Source of the DNA: Wurfbainia villosa
Taxonomy: Eukaryota > Streptophyta > Magnoliopsida > Zingiberales > Zingiberaceae
Direction: 5' to 3'
DNA: 64,000 nt
NCBI GenBank assembly: GCA_025175895.1
Contig: CM046003.1
Location: forward strand, 28,293,245 to 28,357,244
How positions within the stretch are numbered: the stretch's first letter is position 1; every line of letters starts with the position of its first letter. A program made the translations under genes and the position numbers. The notes beneath the pieces were generated by a model. It ran no database searches, was not told where the DNA came from, and was given only the letters and a program-made list of their open reading frames with translations. This document shows, piece after piece, positions 1-9,619 of this stretch.

Positions 1-52
1 TCGTTGTCTCACAACGGCCAGATCCACGTTGGCAAAGTTCCAACGGATCACA

Positions 53-106
53 CATCAGTCGACTGATGGCACCCATCAGTCGACTGATCATCCATCAGTC
101 GAGTGC
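53..106. promoter_or_regulatory. Palindrome array CATCAGTCGACTGATG in the G 3' LTR
   Basis: Two near-perfect copies of the palindrome and one half-copy follow each other at roughly 20-bp spacing. The same array lies at 4726-4776 in the other LTR. In transcription orientation it is upstream of the TATA-like box, so it is in the U3 promoter part. Its function is inferred only from position and from its recurrence in other LTRs here. Confidence 0.5.
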
Positions 107-578
107 TGGCGAGCTCGACTCCATTCTCAGGTTCGTGACATGGTCATCCGCCGATCGCCATCCCTGGCAATGATCGACATCCCAACAATGACCGCCTCCC
201 TAGCCGACCGATCACCGTAAAACCTCAAACATAACGATGTTTGAGCTTCCGACACTCAGTCTTAGCCACTTGGCCAAGTCCACCTTATCCCTCATGGAGT
301 TCCCCACCGAAGCTCTCTTCCCTCGGCCTACGTCCCTCGGATGCGCCAAGCGCACGGCTTCGCAATGCCATCCTTCGCGTCTCATGCCCTAGAAGTATGC
401 TTCCCTTTGGGCTCACTCCATTCGCTCCCCGTCCGGCGGTCCCTCGGATGCACCAAGCGCACGGCTTCGCAATGCCATCCTTCACCGACTCAAGGACCCG
501 AGCCTAGTGAACTTGCCAAGTTCTCAAGACTTCCCATATGCACCAAGCGCACGGCTTCGCAATGCATTTCTCACCAAG

Positions 579-713
579 CACCAAGCGCACGGCTTCACAA
601 TGCTTTGGATTTCCCATGCCAAGCACCAAGCGCACGGCTTCGCAATGCTTTGGACTTCCCATGCCAAGCACCAAGCGCACGGCTTCGCAATGCTTTGGAC
701 TTTTCATGCCAAG
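579..713. repeat. 45-bp tandem repeat, 3 units, in the G 3' LTR
   Basis: Units begin at 579, 624 and 669 with CACCAAGCGCACGGCTTC and end in CATGCCAAG. Shorter relatives of the unit precede and follow. The sister LTR carries five units. Apparent reading frames here on both strands are by-products of the repeat. Confidence 0.85.
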
Positions 714-898
714 CAACTTTCCATGCCAACCCCATGTTGGACTTTCCCACACCAAGCTCCATGCTTGGATTTTCCATGCCAACTCCATGTTGGACTTTCC
801 CATGACAATCCCATGTCATGAGTTTTGTCTATCATCAAAATATTATCAGGGTACTGCTCGAGTCAAACTCGAGTCAACCTGGGACGATTGCACCAACA

Positions 899-2469
899 AT
901 CTCCCCCTTTTTGATGATTGACAAAACTACCATCTCAAGTCTACCAATTCTCCCATATTGGCAATTCTCATATCCCAATGAGAATTCCAAGCCTAATTGG
1001 TAACTTGGTAATCTCTCCCCCTTTTTGACATTACATCAAAAAGGTCCTCCCCAAGGGTATGAATGTCTCATATCCCAATGAGATCTTATATCTCTCCCTT
1101 GGAGGAACACATGCCTACCATCTTTCTAGTGATCCCATATCACTTAAAGAGAGGCAACCCAATTTCCTCCCATGAGGAAATACACATCCATCTTCCCATG
1201 ATGGATATCTCCCCCTAGAGGCTTGCTCCCCCTTGACCATTGCACCAACAATGTCCTTGGAGAGTCCCTAAGCCAATAGGAACATTAACCAAATCAAAAT
1301 TAAGGTAAAGTTCAACAATGAACTCTCTTCCACCTTAAAGTTGATACTCACCCTCAACCCAACTCCTAATCCATATCCAATGGATTTCCACCCTCTCTAA
1401 TGCTATCCCAAGCATATCCTAGGGTTATGAGTGGTTAGGGGACCAAAACATGGCTAAACATGGGCCTAACTATCAAGTTTACGAAATCACTGCGCTCGAC
1501 TACTCGACGGTCATTGGACTTACCATCGATCGACTTCTATTACAAGTAGCGATCGTGATAAGCTCATTTCGATTTTGATTTGAAAATGAATTTATTCATA
1601 AGTAAATATACATACATTGATAAATCTTGAAATTTGGTATGCATAATACTTATCCTAAGCACTATGGGTGAAAAATATTTGAAAATTATTTTACCCATTA
1701 AATTAGGAGATTGATACAAAGTTCAAAAGTTAAGAAAAGCTTCAATAAAGAGCCCTCTTTGTATCATCCCATTCAATGGTGATAGCTATCAAAAGATAGG
1801 CTTCACCAAGGTTTTTCAAAATGTTTTCAAAATGTTTTTCAAACCTTTATTTTCTTTTTCCTAAATATCTCACCAATATCTAGATGTGTAAAACACATTC
1901 AAGGCAATTAATCTAGTGAGATGTGGGTTTTTGTTCTTTTAAGTTCTCATACATATTTCTAAGGCAATATTATTTGATTCCCATCAAATCATGCCATAGT
2001 CCTTAAATTCATTTTAAACTATGCATGATGATGATTATGGCATAGATATGATATAGATAAAAGCATATGCCAAAATCATGATGTCATGGCATGTGAATGA
2101 AACTTAAGCATACATGACATCTAAAAATAACTTTAAACATGATCATGACATTTTTATAGATAAAATGAAAATGATGTCATGACATGGCAAGGCAAATAAA
2201 GCATGACAAGAAAAACATACTAAGGTATGGAATACCTAAGTGTTAAAATCAATTTGTCATTTCTAAGGATTAAGCCAATTTTGCCTTAATGCCATTCATT
2301 TCCCTAGTGTGCCAAAAACCCAAAATGGCACACCAATACCTCTAAGACCTAATTGTGCCAATTTAAATCATTTTAAACTTCTCAAGCATATTGGCACATC
2401 CTAATGTGTCAACTCTTCTATGGTTAGGTTAACTACCCATCCACTTAGGGTTGACACACCATAACCCAT
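899..2469 (-). other. Non-coding 3' internal region of G with several polypurine tracts
   Basis: Directly inside the 3' LTR is the minus-strand purine tract at 899-915 (complement of ATCTCCCCCTTTTTGATG), where plus-strand DNA synthesis would start. Further tracts of the form GGGGGAG lie near 1012-1030, 1208-1218 and 1226-1236. Several such tracts near the 3' LTR are a known trait of Sireviruses. The rest (about 1240-2469) is AT-rich with many stops in all frames. I see no pol homology in it. Confidence 0.7.
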
Positions 2470-4062
2470 TTAGCGTGAATCGATCACGCTCTTAGGAACC
2501 CAATATCTATTGGAGCTCCTTGGGTTAACAAGGTATTCCCTAGGGATAACTTCCCTAGATACCTTCCTAATGACCCTTTTTGGCTTTAAAGTCATAGTCA
2601 AATGGGTCTTACTTAGGTCAACTCTAGAGGTGACTCCTCCATTGACCTTCTTAGTGGCTTTCTTGGTTTTCCTTAGGTCCTTAGCCACCAAGCAAACACC
2701 ATGGCTAGACTTAGGGATAGCTTCCCTATTAGCCTTGGTTTTCCTAGACCTAGAAATTGTTCCATAATCAAATGGAACATTATGATAAGTCTTCTTGGGC
2801 TTAGGTTTGTGACCCAAACCTTCCTTGCCCTTAGACCGTTTTTGAACCTTAGGTCTTGACTTTTGGGCATTTGACCCCTTAACCGAATTTGATATTATTT
2901 CTAGGGTCTTCTCTAATTTTTCTAGCCTTGACCTCAAGGCTTGGTTCTCTAGCTCTAATTTCCTCAATTTTGAGTTTTCATTAGATTTTTGAGGAATGAT
3001 TTTCTTTTTAGGCATGTGCCTAGATTTCTTGGGATTAACACCCAAGTTTTCTTCAATTCTCCTAATTGACTCTTTAGGAAGGATTGGTCTAGTGTTTTGA
3101 GTCCTAGGTTTATCCTTAGAGAAACTAACATGCTTAGCACCTAAGCAATAAACTTTATTGTTTCTCCTAGCATGCTTTTCATTGATAATAGCAAGAGAAC
3201 TAAAATAATTTTTAGCATGCTTTTTGACTTTAGGAATTAAAGGTGCATTAACTAAATGTACCTTAGGGTTAGCTTTAGGAGCTCCCCCTACATGAGTTGC
3301 ACCTTCTTGCCTTTTCTTCCTCCCCCTAGGGCATTGGCTTCGGTAGTGTCCCTTTTGATTGCATTTGAAGCACACAATGTGCTCTTTGCTCTTGATTTTG
3401 GGAACACCGGCATCGTTTGACTTTGGGTTGACTTTTGGTGTCGATGCCTTTTCCTTAGCCAATTTAGGGCACTTGCTTTTGTAATGCCCTTTCTCCCTAC
3501 ACTCAAAGCATATTATGTGATTTTTATTTAAAATAATAACGCTTGAGTTACCTAGGGAGGTGGTGGAGGCCTCTTCTTGATCTTCACTTCTCCCGGATGT
3601 AGATACTTCTTGTTCTTGCTCCGGGATGGAAGATTGCCTTTCCTCCCCCTCAATGCTAGAGGTGGAGGTCTCCACCAAATCATCAACATCTTCAAATGTT
3701 GTGGGTGCTTCTTCTTCGGCATTCTCCTCTACTTGTGCCGATTGGGAATTTTCTTGGAATTTCATTACCTTATTCCATAATTCCCTTGCATCCCTATAAT
3801 TACCCAATCTAGACCAAATAGTATTAGGTAACAAATCACTAATTAACTTGATTACCTTGAGATTTGTCTTGAAGTCTTTGATTTGGTCTTAGGTCCATTT
3901 TGACTTCTCAATTGGCTTGTTGTACTTGTCCCTAGGCATCTCAAAACCGTTTTCCATTATAAGCATCATATCGAAATCGGTGTCAAAGAATACCTCCATT
4001 CTCTTCTTCCACCAAGAGAATTCGCCGTCGAACTTTGGCGGATGAATGTTAGAGCCGGCCAT
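2470..4062 (-). pseudogene. gag: gag polyprotein of element G (one in-frame stop)
   Basis: A Ty1/copia Gag would assemble the cytoplasmic particle that packages element RNA. I start at the ATG complementary to 4060-4062 (MAGSNIHPPKF) because it opens a typical copia Gag N-terminus with a WWKKRMEVFF segment. Translation runs 57 codons to TAA at 3891-3889, then stays in the same frame to the stop at 2470, giving 530 codons with one nonsense mutation. Two zinc knuckles are visible, CFECREKGHYKSKC and CFKCNQKGHYRSQC (both CX2CX4HX4C), so RNA binding looks preserved in sequence. An acidic serine-rich stretch precedes them. A leucine-heptad coiled coil (LRKLELENQALRSRLEKLEK) follows. The C-terminus ends in a YWVPKS motif, as in Sirevirus Gag. 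No protease or other enzyme is encoded downstream. The single stop may make it inactive unless read through. Confidence 0.85.
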
Positions 4063-4106
4063 CTTGAATTGCTCTCGCGGCGGTTAGTCCTTGAAGAGCG
4101 ACCTCG

Positions 4107-4119
4107 GCTCTGATACCAC
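4107..4119 (-). other. Primer binding site (initiator Met tRNA), element G
   Basis: The minus strand reads GTGGTATCAGAGC directly inside the 5' LTR, matching the 3' end of plant initiator-Met tRNA used by copia elements. Confidence 0.9.
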
Positions 4120-4630
4120 TTGTTGGGTCGGATCGAGTGGCCGGCTAGAGGGGGGTGAATAGCCCTCGTTCGTTGGACGTCGTAATTCGTTCGTTCTCGT
4201 GTGCTCGTCTATAATTGTCGTTAATATACGCAGTGGAATAACAATAGAAATAACAACAATACAAGCACAATCAATACACAAGCATATACGTGGTTCGGAA
4301 TCGAATGGTTCCTACTCCACGGGGTGAGCTCAACGAGCTCGTGTTATGCGCACGGCACTAACAACACTCCTTATCGACTACACGTCGGAGGTGGAGAAAC
4401 CTCTCACAAGATATTACACTAAGTAATGAAATACAACAAGAAATACAAAGACAATACAAAAGAGAACTTTTACACCGATTGCTTTTGATCGCTTTCTTGT
4501 TGCTTGCTTTTGCTTGCTCTTGAAGGTCTGGAATGCAACAGCAATTCCCCTCCAAAGTCACCCAAAAAGCCTTGGCGAAATCCTCCAACTCGAGCTCCAT
4601 TTATAACCTGCATCAAGCTATTTTCGCGCC

Positions 4631-4776
4631 CATCAGTCGACTGATCGTGACCATCAGTCGACTGGTCATGTGGCCGTTGTCTCACAACGGCCAGATCCAC
4701 GTTGGCAAAGTTCCAACGGATCACACATCAGTCGACTGATGGCACCCATCAGTCGACTGATCATCCATCAGTCGAG
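4631..4776. promoter_or_regulatory. Palindrome array in the U3 of the G 5' LTR
   Basis: There are four copies of CATCAGTCGACTGATG or close variants (4631, 4652, 4726 and 4746) plus a half-site at 4765. On the minus strand they lie about 25-175 bp upstream of the TATA-like box. A candidate enhancer or repressor array, inferred from position only. Confidence 0.55.
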
Positions 4777-5307
4777 TGCTGGCGAGCTCGACTCCATTCC
4801 GCTCGTGCGGAGGTCATCATCGACCGATCCATCCCGCATCGACCGATCATCCCAATAGTCGATGCCCTCCCTCGGCAATGACCGATCACCGACTTGGTTC
4901 ACCGAACACCGGTCGAACCCATACGAAGAGCGATCGGCACCTATGCCAAAACCTCAAACATAACGATGTTTGAGCTTCCCACACTCAGTCTTAGCCACTT
5001 GGCCAAGTCCACCTTATCCCTCATGGAGTTCCCCACCGAAGCTCTCTTCCCTCGGCCTACGTCCCTCGGATGCGCCAAGCGCACGGCTTCGCAACGCCAT
5101 CCTTCGCGTCTCATGCCCTAGAAGTATGCTTCCCTTTGGGCTCACTCCATTCGCTCCCCGTCCGGCGGTCCCTCGGATGCACCAAGCGCACGGCTTCGCA
5201 ATGTCATCCTTCACCGACTCAAGGACCCGAGCCTAGTGAACTTGCCAAGTTCTCAAGACTTCCCATATGCACCAAGCGCACGGCTTCGCAATGCATTTCT
5301 CACCAAG

Positions 5308-5533
5308 CACCAAGCGCACAGCTTCGCAATGCTTTGGATTTCCCATGCCAAGCACCAAGCGCACGGCTTCGCAATGCTTTGGACTTCCCATGCCAAGCAC
5401 CAAGCGCACGGCTTCGCAATGCTTTGGACTTTCCCATGCCAAGCACCAAGCGCACGGCTTCGCAATGCTTTGGACTTTCCATGCCAAGCACCAAGCGCAC
5501 GGCTTCGCAATGCTTTGGACTTTCCATGCCAAC
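5308..5533. repeat. 45-bp tandem repeat, 5 units, in the G 5' LTR
   Basis: Units start at 5308, 5353, 5398, 5444 and 5489. The fourth start is 46 bp after the third. The other LTR of the same element has three units, so the array changed copy number after insertion or between LTR copies. Confidence 0.85.
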
Positions 5534-5701
5534 CCCATGTTGGACTTTCCCACACCAAGCTCCATGCTTGGATTTTCCATGCCAACTCCATGTTGGACTT
5601 TCCCATGACAATCCCATGTCATGAGTTTTGTCTATCATCAAAATATTATCAGGGTACTGCTCGAGTCAAACTCGAGTCAACCTGGGATGATTGCACCAAC
5701 A

Positions 5702-5708
5702 ATCTCCC
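5702..5708 (-). other. 7-bp polypurine-tract footprint between G and H
   Basis: ATCTCCC between the G LTR and the broken Angela LTR repeats the first bases normally found inside a 3' LTR of this family (compare 899-905). It is not a target duplication of H sequence. Confidence 0.55.
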
Positions 5709-6101
5709 AACAAAATACATGCCGGATCCCTCTAGAGATTCATGCAATACATATAAATCAATTATCCTACTTTGTCTAGATCTTATCTAGAAGAAGAAGT
5801 ATACCTTTGTTGCGAAGCCCTTCGTAATCCCACTAGCCAAACGCAGTCGGATCTCAATACGGTAAGGACAACTGTATCTCCAAGGTATCCACACGAACGC
5901 TATCTTGGAGAAAGAGATGAACCTTTGGTTGTGCTAACAACCACACAAAGGCTCTCCACCAAAGACTATGGCATGGCCAAAAGGAAGGGAGATGGAAAAA
6001 TGGATGTCAAGCATAAAATGGGATACCTCCAGAAAATGGGATGCACGACCACACACAAAACCAAGGAAGAAAAATGAAAATCCACTTCTTCATCCACTCT
6101 T
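5709..6101 (-). repeat. H 3' LTR, distal fragment
   Basis: This matches 47971 to about 48345 of the H 5' LTR in detail, stopping at CTCTT (6097-6101), which is repeated at 23506-23510 on the far side of P1. Confidence 0.9.
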
Positions 6102-7205
6102 TGTTGGTGCAGTAGGCACCTAAGTCGAAACTGGGTTTTGATTATAGCAAACGATACACAGTTAAGCTCATTGTGTTGTCTCACGAGCTAACTCAAGTGT
6201 GCAGAATTGCTAAGCTAAAGCTGAAGGTCAGTGACACCCGGAGGGAACTGTGGTGATCGGGCGACACCGGGAGGACTTCGAAGGAAGCTAAAGAACTTGA
6301 GTGAAGACCGGAAGCAAGGCTTCAAAGGTAAAAATTGAGGTAAGCTCATGTGAGTGAGTGCAAGTAAGGTCGTGTCCTCTGTATGAGGATGTCCTTAGGC
6401 GATGATCTAACTCAAGACTTCCCATGGATAGTCTAAGTTAAGATCAGATGATAAATGGCCATCAAGTTCACTTATATTAACTGCATTATCGAGCTAACTC
6501 TTCATTGCAGCTGGAAAACCTACCATCAGACGACTAAGGGCTTGCATCAGTCGACAGATTCATCTAGTAGTCGACTGGTAAGGGTAGCAGTCGACTGTTG
6601 GTCAAGGATCAGCCTCGAGGAGAGTTAAAGCTTATCTCCATTTCTCAAGGGCTAGGAGGCTCACTCTCATTGGTTGAAGATCTGAACGTCTAGGGTTTTC
6701 AAGGCTATAAAAGTAGGGGTTCTCCACCCCATTTCCATCATCAAAAGCTCTCCAAAAAGCCTCTGCAACGCCTCGACTCTCCGACATCTTTACGGCGAAG
6801 CTCTACTACTCCGACGATCAAGCTTTAGTTTTACTCTTTTCCTCGTCAGTATAAGTTTTTTTTTAAAGTGTTCTATTGCACTTATTTTAGTTTCTTGGAG
6901 CTTTATATCGTAATAAGGAGAGGGGGAGTGTCCCTCTACATTAATCTTTCAAGCTTTTGTATTCCGTTGTCTCCTACCTCCAACAAGGAGGAGATCTTAT
7001 TTTAGTGTATTACCCTCCGTACGCGGTCTTGGACCATTAGGGCCTTGGACTAGCAGTCGAAGGTTGTGAACCAAGTAAAAACAAACTGTGTCGATTATAT
7101 TTCCACTGCATTCTTTCTCGTTTAATTATTTCATATCAAAAGAACGAACGAAATTTATTTTGCGCTATTCACCCCCCCCCCTCTAGCGCTCAAATCGATC
7201 CAACA
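6102..7205 (+). repeat. 5' LTR of P1
   Basis: 1104 bp, TGTTGG to CCAACA. TATA box CTATAAAA at 6705-6712. U5 ends in the C-tract at about 7168-7187 followed by CTCTAGCG. Confidence 0.95.
6523..6600. promoter_or_regulatory. CAGTCGACTG array in the P1 5' LTR
   Basis: Four spaced variants (CATCAGACGACT, CATCAGTCGACAG, TAGTCGACTG, CAGTCGACTG) lie 105-182 bp upstream of the TATA box. The 3' LTR copy at 13901-13975 has the same layout with different point changes. Confidence 0.55.
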
Positions 7206-7207
7206 AT

Positions 7208-7219
7208 TGGTATCAGAGC
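7208..7219 (+). other. Primer binding site, P1
   Basis: TGGTATCAGAGC lies three bases from the LTR end and matches the initiator Met tRNA 3' end. The leader from here to 7424 is non-coding. Confidence 0.95.
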
Positions 7220-7424
7220 CGGGGGCGCTACGATTTGGTGAAACCACCAATCTAGAAATTTTTATAGATTTATTTTTATTTTTTATTTCTGTTTATTTCA
7301 AGTTTTTACAAGTTTTTCGTTTAAGTTAAATTTGTTCTCCCGCACTACTAATCCAAGATGAAATCTTGGTACGTTTTGGTTGTTTATGTTTTTGCGAGGT
7401 ATTAGTTTTCTCTCATTTGTCTAA

Positions 7425-9043
7425 ATGGCCCATCTCGAAGGGTTTAGCACCATCTGACCTCCATTTTACAACGGAGATGACTTCCGTTATTGGAAGGGTT
7501 GGATGGAGTACTTCCTAAAGACCCAAATCGAGATGTGGATCATAATCCAAACCGGATTCACGCTTCCTACTAATGAAGTGGGTGAATCGTTGGATTATGA
7601 TCAATGGACTAATGCCATGAAAAGACAAGTGGAAGCCGATGCCAAGGCAACCCAAATCCTTCAATGCGGCTTATCCAAAGAGGAGCTAAACCGCGTTGGC
7701 CCCTTCATTAGCGCTAAAGATTTATGGACTAAACTCGTTGAGTTACACCAAGGAACCAACGACGCTAAGGTATGTAAGTGTGATTTGTTTTCAATAAATT
7801 GTATAACTTAAAAATGCAGGAACATGAGACGGCGACACAACTACACTCTGTATTCAATACATCGTCAATAGCTTGCATGCCATTGGACAAAAGGTCGAGA
7901 ATCGAGACCTTATAAGGTACACTTTAAACTCTTTTCCTAGGACCACCTTGTAGGCATCCATGGTCGATGCCTACAAGGTTTCTAAGGATATTTCTAAACT
8001 TGGATTAGACGAGTTATTTTCTGAGTTTGAACTTCATGAGCAAACTAACATGGTCCGGGCCGAGAAAGATATTGCCTTAATTGCATGTTCCAAGAAGAAG
8101 GCCACGAACAAATCACCCCCCAAGGAAGAGGATGAGTACGAGTACGAGTCGGAGGTAGATCCCGAAATGGAAACCGAACTAGTAAATCTAGTTTGGAAGA
8201 TGATCAAGAGCCGGAAATGACCCGTCAACCAAGGTAAAACTAAGTCTAATTCAAATTTGAGATGCTTTGAATGTAACAGGTTCGAGCACATCAAGTCGGA
8301 GTGTCTAAAACTAAAAGGCAAAGCACCCAAGAAAGCGCCTAATGCTACTTGGGAAGAATCGTCGGAGGAGGAAAACGACGATCTCGTCTTCATGGCTAAG
8401 CCGATCGAGCCCGAACAAGACTCCGAACTCGAGGAAGAGTCCAAGTCCGAATCCGATGACGAGTCGCTATTCAAGATAAGCCACGGATATGCATCCGGTT
8501 CAAAAGAGTCACGTATGTGCTCAAAAGATGTGGGGTTAGCAATATGATATGGACAATCTGGATAAAAAGTTATGCTTGAAGAATAAGTATAGTCTACCCC
8601 TGGGTCTGGTAGTTGAAGGAAAAAGAGATTGCTCTTACAACAATCTCTCCCTTTTTGATCTATGGCAAACGACCTCAACTCGAGTTGAAAAGCTTGAAGT
8701 TGAGAACTCATTTTTGAAAAGTCAAGTCGAAGATCTTAAGCATACGTTGGAAAGGTTCACTTTGGGATCCAAGGGACTTGACCTTTTACTTGGATCACAA
8801 AGGGTCGTGTACAACAAGGTTGGGCTTGGGTTTAGCTCAAATATGACTAACAAGTCGTATATGTCAATTGTAAGTAGAAATAAAAAGCATGTCCAAGCAT
8901 GGGTCCCTAAGACCACTTTGATTTCTCAATTAGGATCTAACAAGTATTGGGTTCCCAAGAACCAAATTCACTATGTGGAAAGACCGAACCGATTCAATGG
9001 TCCAGGGGGAGCTAGTACAAAATTTGTTTGCGCTATTAATTAG
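7425..9043 (+). pseudogene. gag: gag of P1, broken and patched
   Basis: The start ATG at 7425 (MAHLEGFST) is the same as in P2 and O. Codon 12 is TGA where P2 has CGA. The frame then runs from 7458 through a UBN2-like Gag core (ILQCGLSKEELNRVGPFISAK) to a frameshift near 7789, with more breaks near 7850 and 8217. A single zinc knuckle CFECNRFEHIKSEC is present at 8263-8304, with its usual Gly changed to Glu. About 160 bp at 8512-8671 are unrelated to the other gag copies and replace the coiled-coil part. After that the normal C-terminus resumes to SNKYWVPKNQIHYV and ends at 9043. It is clearly non-functional. In an intact element the product would form the virus-like particle. Confidence 0.88.
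8512..8671 (-). other. Foreign patch inside P1 gag: inverted purine tract plus LTR edge
   Basis: Read on the minus strand the patch runs from a copia-type primer region (CCATAGATCAAAAAGGGAG) into AGATTG, then TGTTGTAAGAGCAATC, which looks like an LTR start. The flanking gag sequence matches P2 on both sides, so a filler replaced native gag sequence. Confidence 0.6.
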
Positions 9044-9619
9044 ACTTTGCATGCTTAGGTATTTTTCTTTTTATTTCTTTTAGAATGGTTAGATAGGACT
9101 AATAACTAGTCAGTTCTTGACAACATAGTACTAGAACGTGGCGAGATGATAGTACGCTAGGAAAGCGAAGTCTTGTGTGTCCGAGTTAGATAAGGCGTAT
9201 CTAGCTCGGTGCACTCGACTAAGTAGAACTAGCTGAAGCTACCTCGCCATATCTTTAACTAGTTAGACCAGGAAGTGATCTTAGGTGAATCAAGTTATTA
9301 CTTTCTCGAATTTGGCTTTGTCTAAGGAAGTGGTCGTTGTTCCGATCAAAGAAGGCCTCTGTGCCTCGCCACGATCTGGAAGTCAATTTCTTGAAAAGAT
9401 GACTTGGTGAGCTTAGGGTTAAATCTGAATCTAACCCAAGGTTGACTAGTCTCAATTCATTAAAATTAATCAAGTAAAATTGAAGCCATCTCACAAGAAC
9501 ACATAAGGATAACGTGTTTGATCATGTAGAAATGGGTGAGATGATTTAGGACTAATAATTTTCAACCAACCCTTAAATTCCAATATCCGATCTAACTACC
9601 TTGTGTATAGGATCAATAG
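9044..9619 (+). other. Non-coding gag-pol spacer of P1
   Basis: This stretch has stops in all frames but is clearly conserved with 17318-17901 (P2) and, inverted, with O (34895-35388). A weaker match lies at 53040-53270 in relic Q. Its conserved core contains GCCTCTGTGCCTCGCCACGA at about 9352-9371. Confidence 0.75.

Larger units (their letters stand above)
1..898 (-). repeat. 3' LTR of element G (partial)
   Basis: This matches the right-hand LTR (4121-5701) from about position 4674 onward, ending with the reverse complement of TGTTGGTGCAATCGTCC at 898, next to a purine tract. The rest of the LTR lies before base 1. The two copies differ in a replaced stretch (about 118-225 here against 4797-4950) and in the number of 45-bp repeats. 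Confidence 0.85.
1..5701 (-). mobile_element. Element G: gag-only Sirevirus-like Ty1/copia retrotransposon (left LTR cut by window edge)
   Basis: Read on the minus strand the order is 5' LTR (4121-5701), tRNA primer site (4107-4119), gag (4062-2470), a non-coding stretch with repeated purine tracts, and a partial 3' LTR (898-1). There is no protease, integrase, reverse transcriptase or RNase H anywhere between the LTRs, and the 1.5 kb between gag and the 3' LTR has no pol-like reading frame. The element could therefore only move with enzymes supplied in trans. Its LTR shares modules with element M, for example the segment whose minus strand reads GCGAAGCCGTGCGCTTGG, and both gag proteins end in a YWVPKS-type tail, so I group G and M as one gag-only family. 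No target duplication can be checked because the left end is outside the window. Confidence 0.85.
4121..5701 (-). repeat. 5' LTR of element G
   Basis: This 1581-bp LTR begins on the minus strand with TGTTGGTGCAATC and ends with CGACCCAACA next to the primer site. The U5 end carries the C-tract TATTCACCCCCCTCTAGC seen in most LTRs of this window. A TATA-like box lies at about 4600-4606 (minus TTATAAATGG). Confidence 0.9.

Noticed and set aside
241..921. Several overlapping frames on both strands, up to 154 codons
   Set aside because: They run through the LTR's 45-bp repeats, a multiple of three, so open frames arise in all phases. The same occurs at 4970-5790. No domain is visible.
7208..7219. 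tRNA gene suspected from initiator-tRNA-like sequence
   Set aside because: Only the 12-base primer complement is present. The cloverleaf is absent. The same holds for the other primer sites.
8034..8711. 225-codon antisense frame across P1 gag
   Set aside because: A shadow of gag's acidic codons extended by the foreign patch. It has no start context or family.
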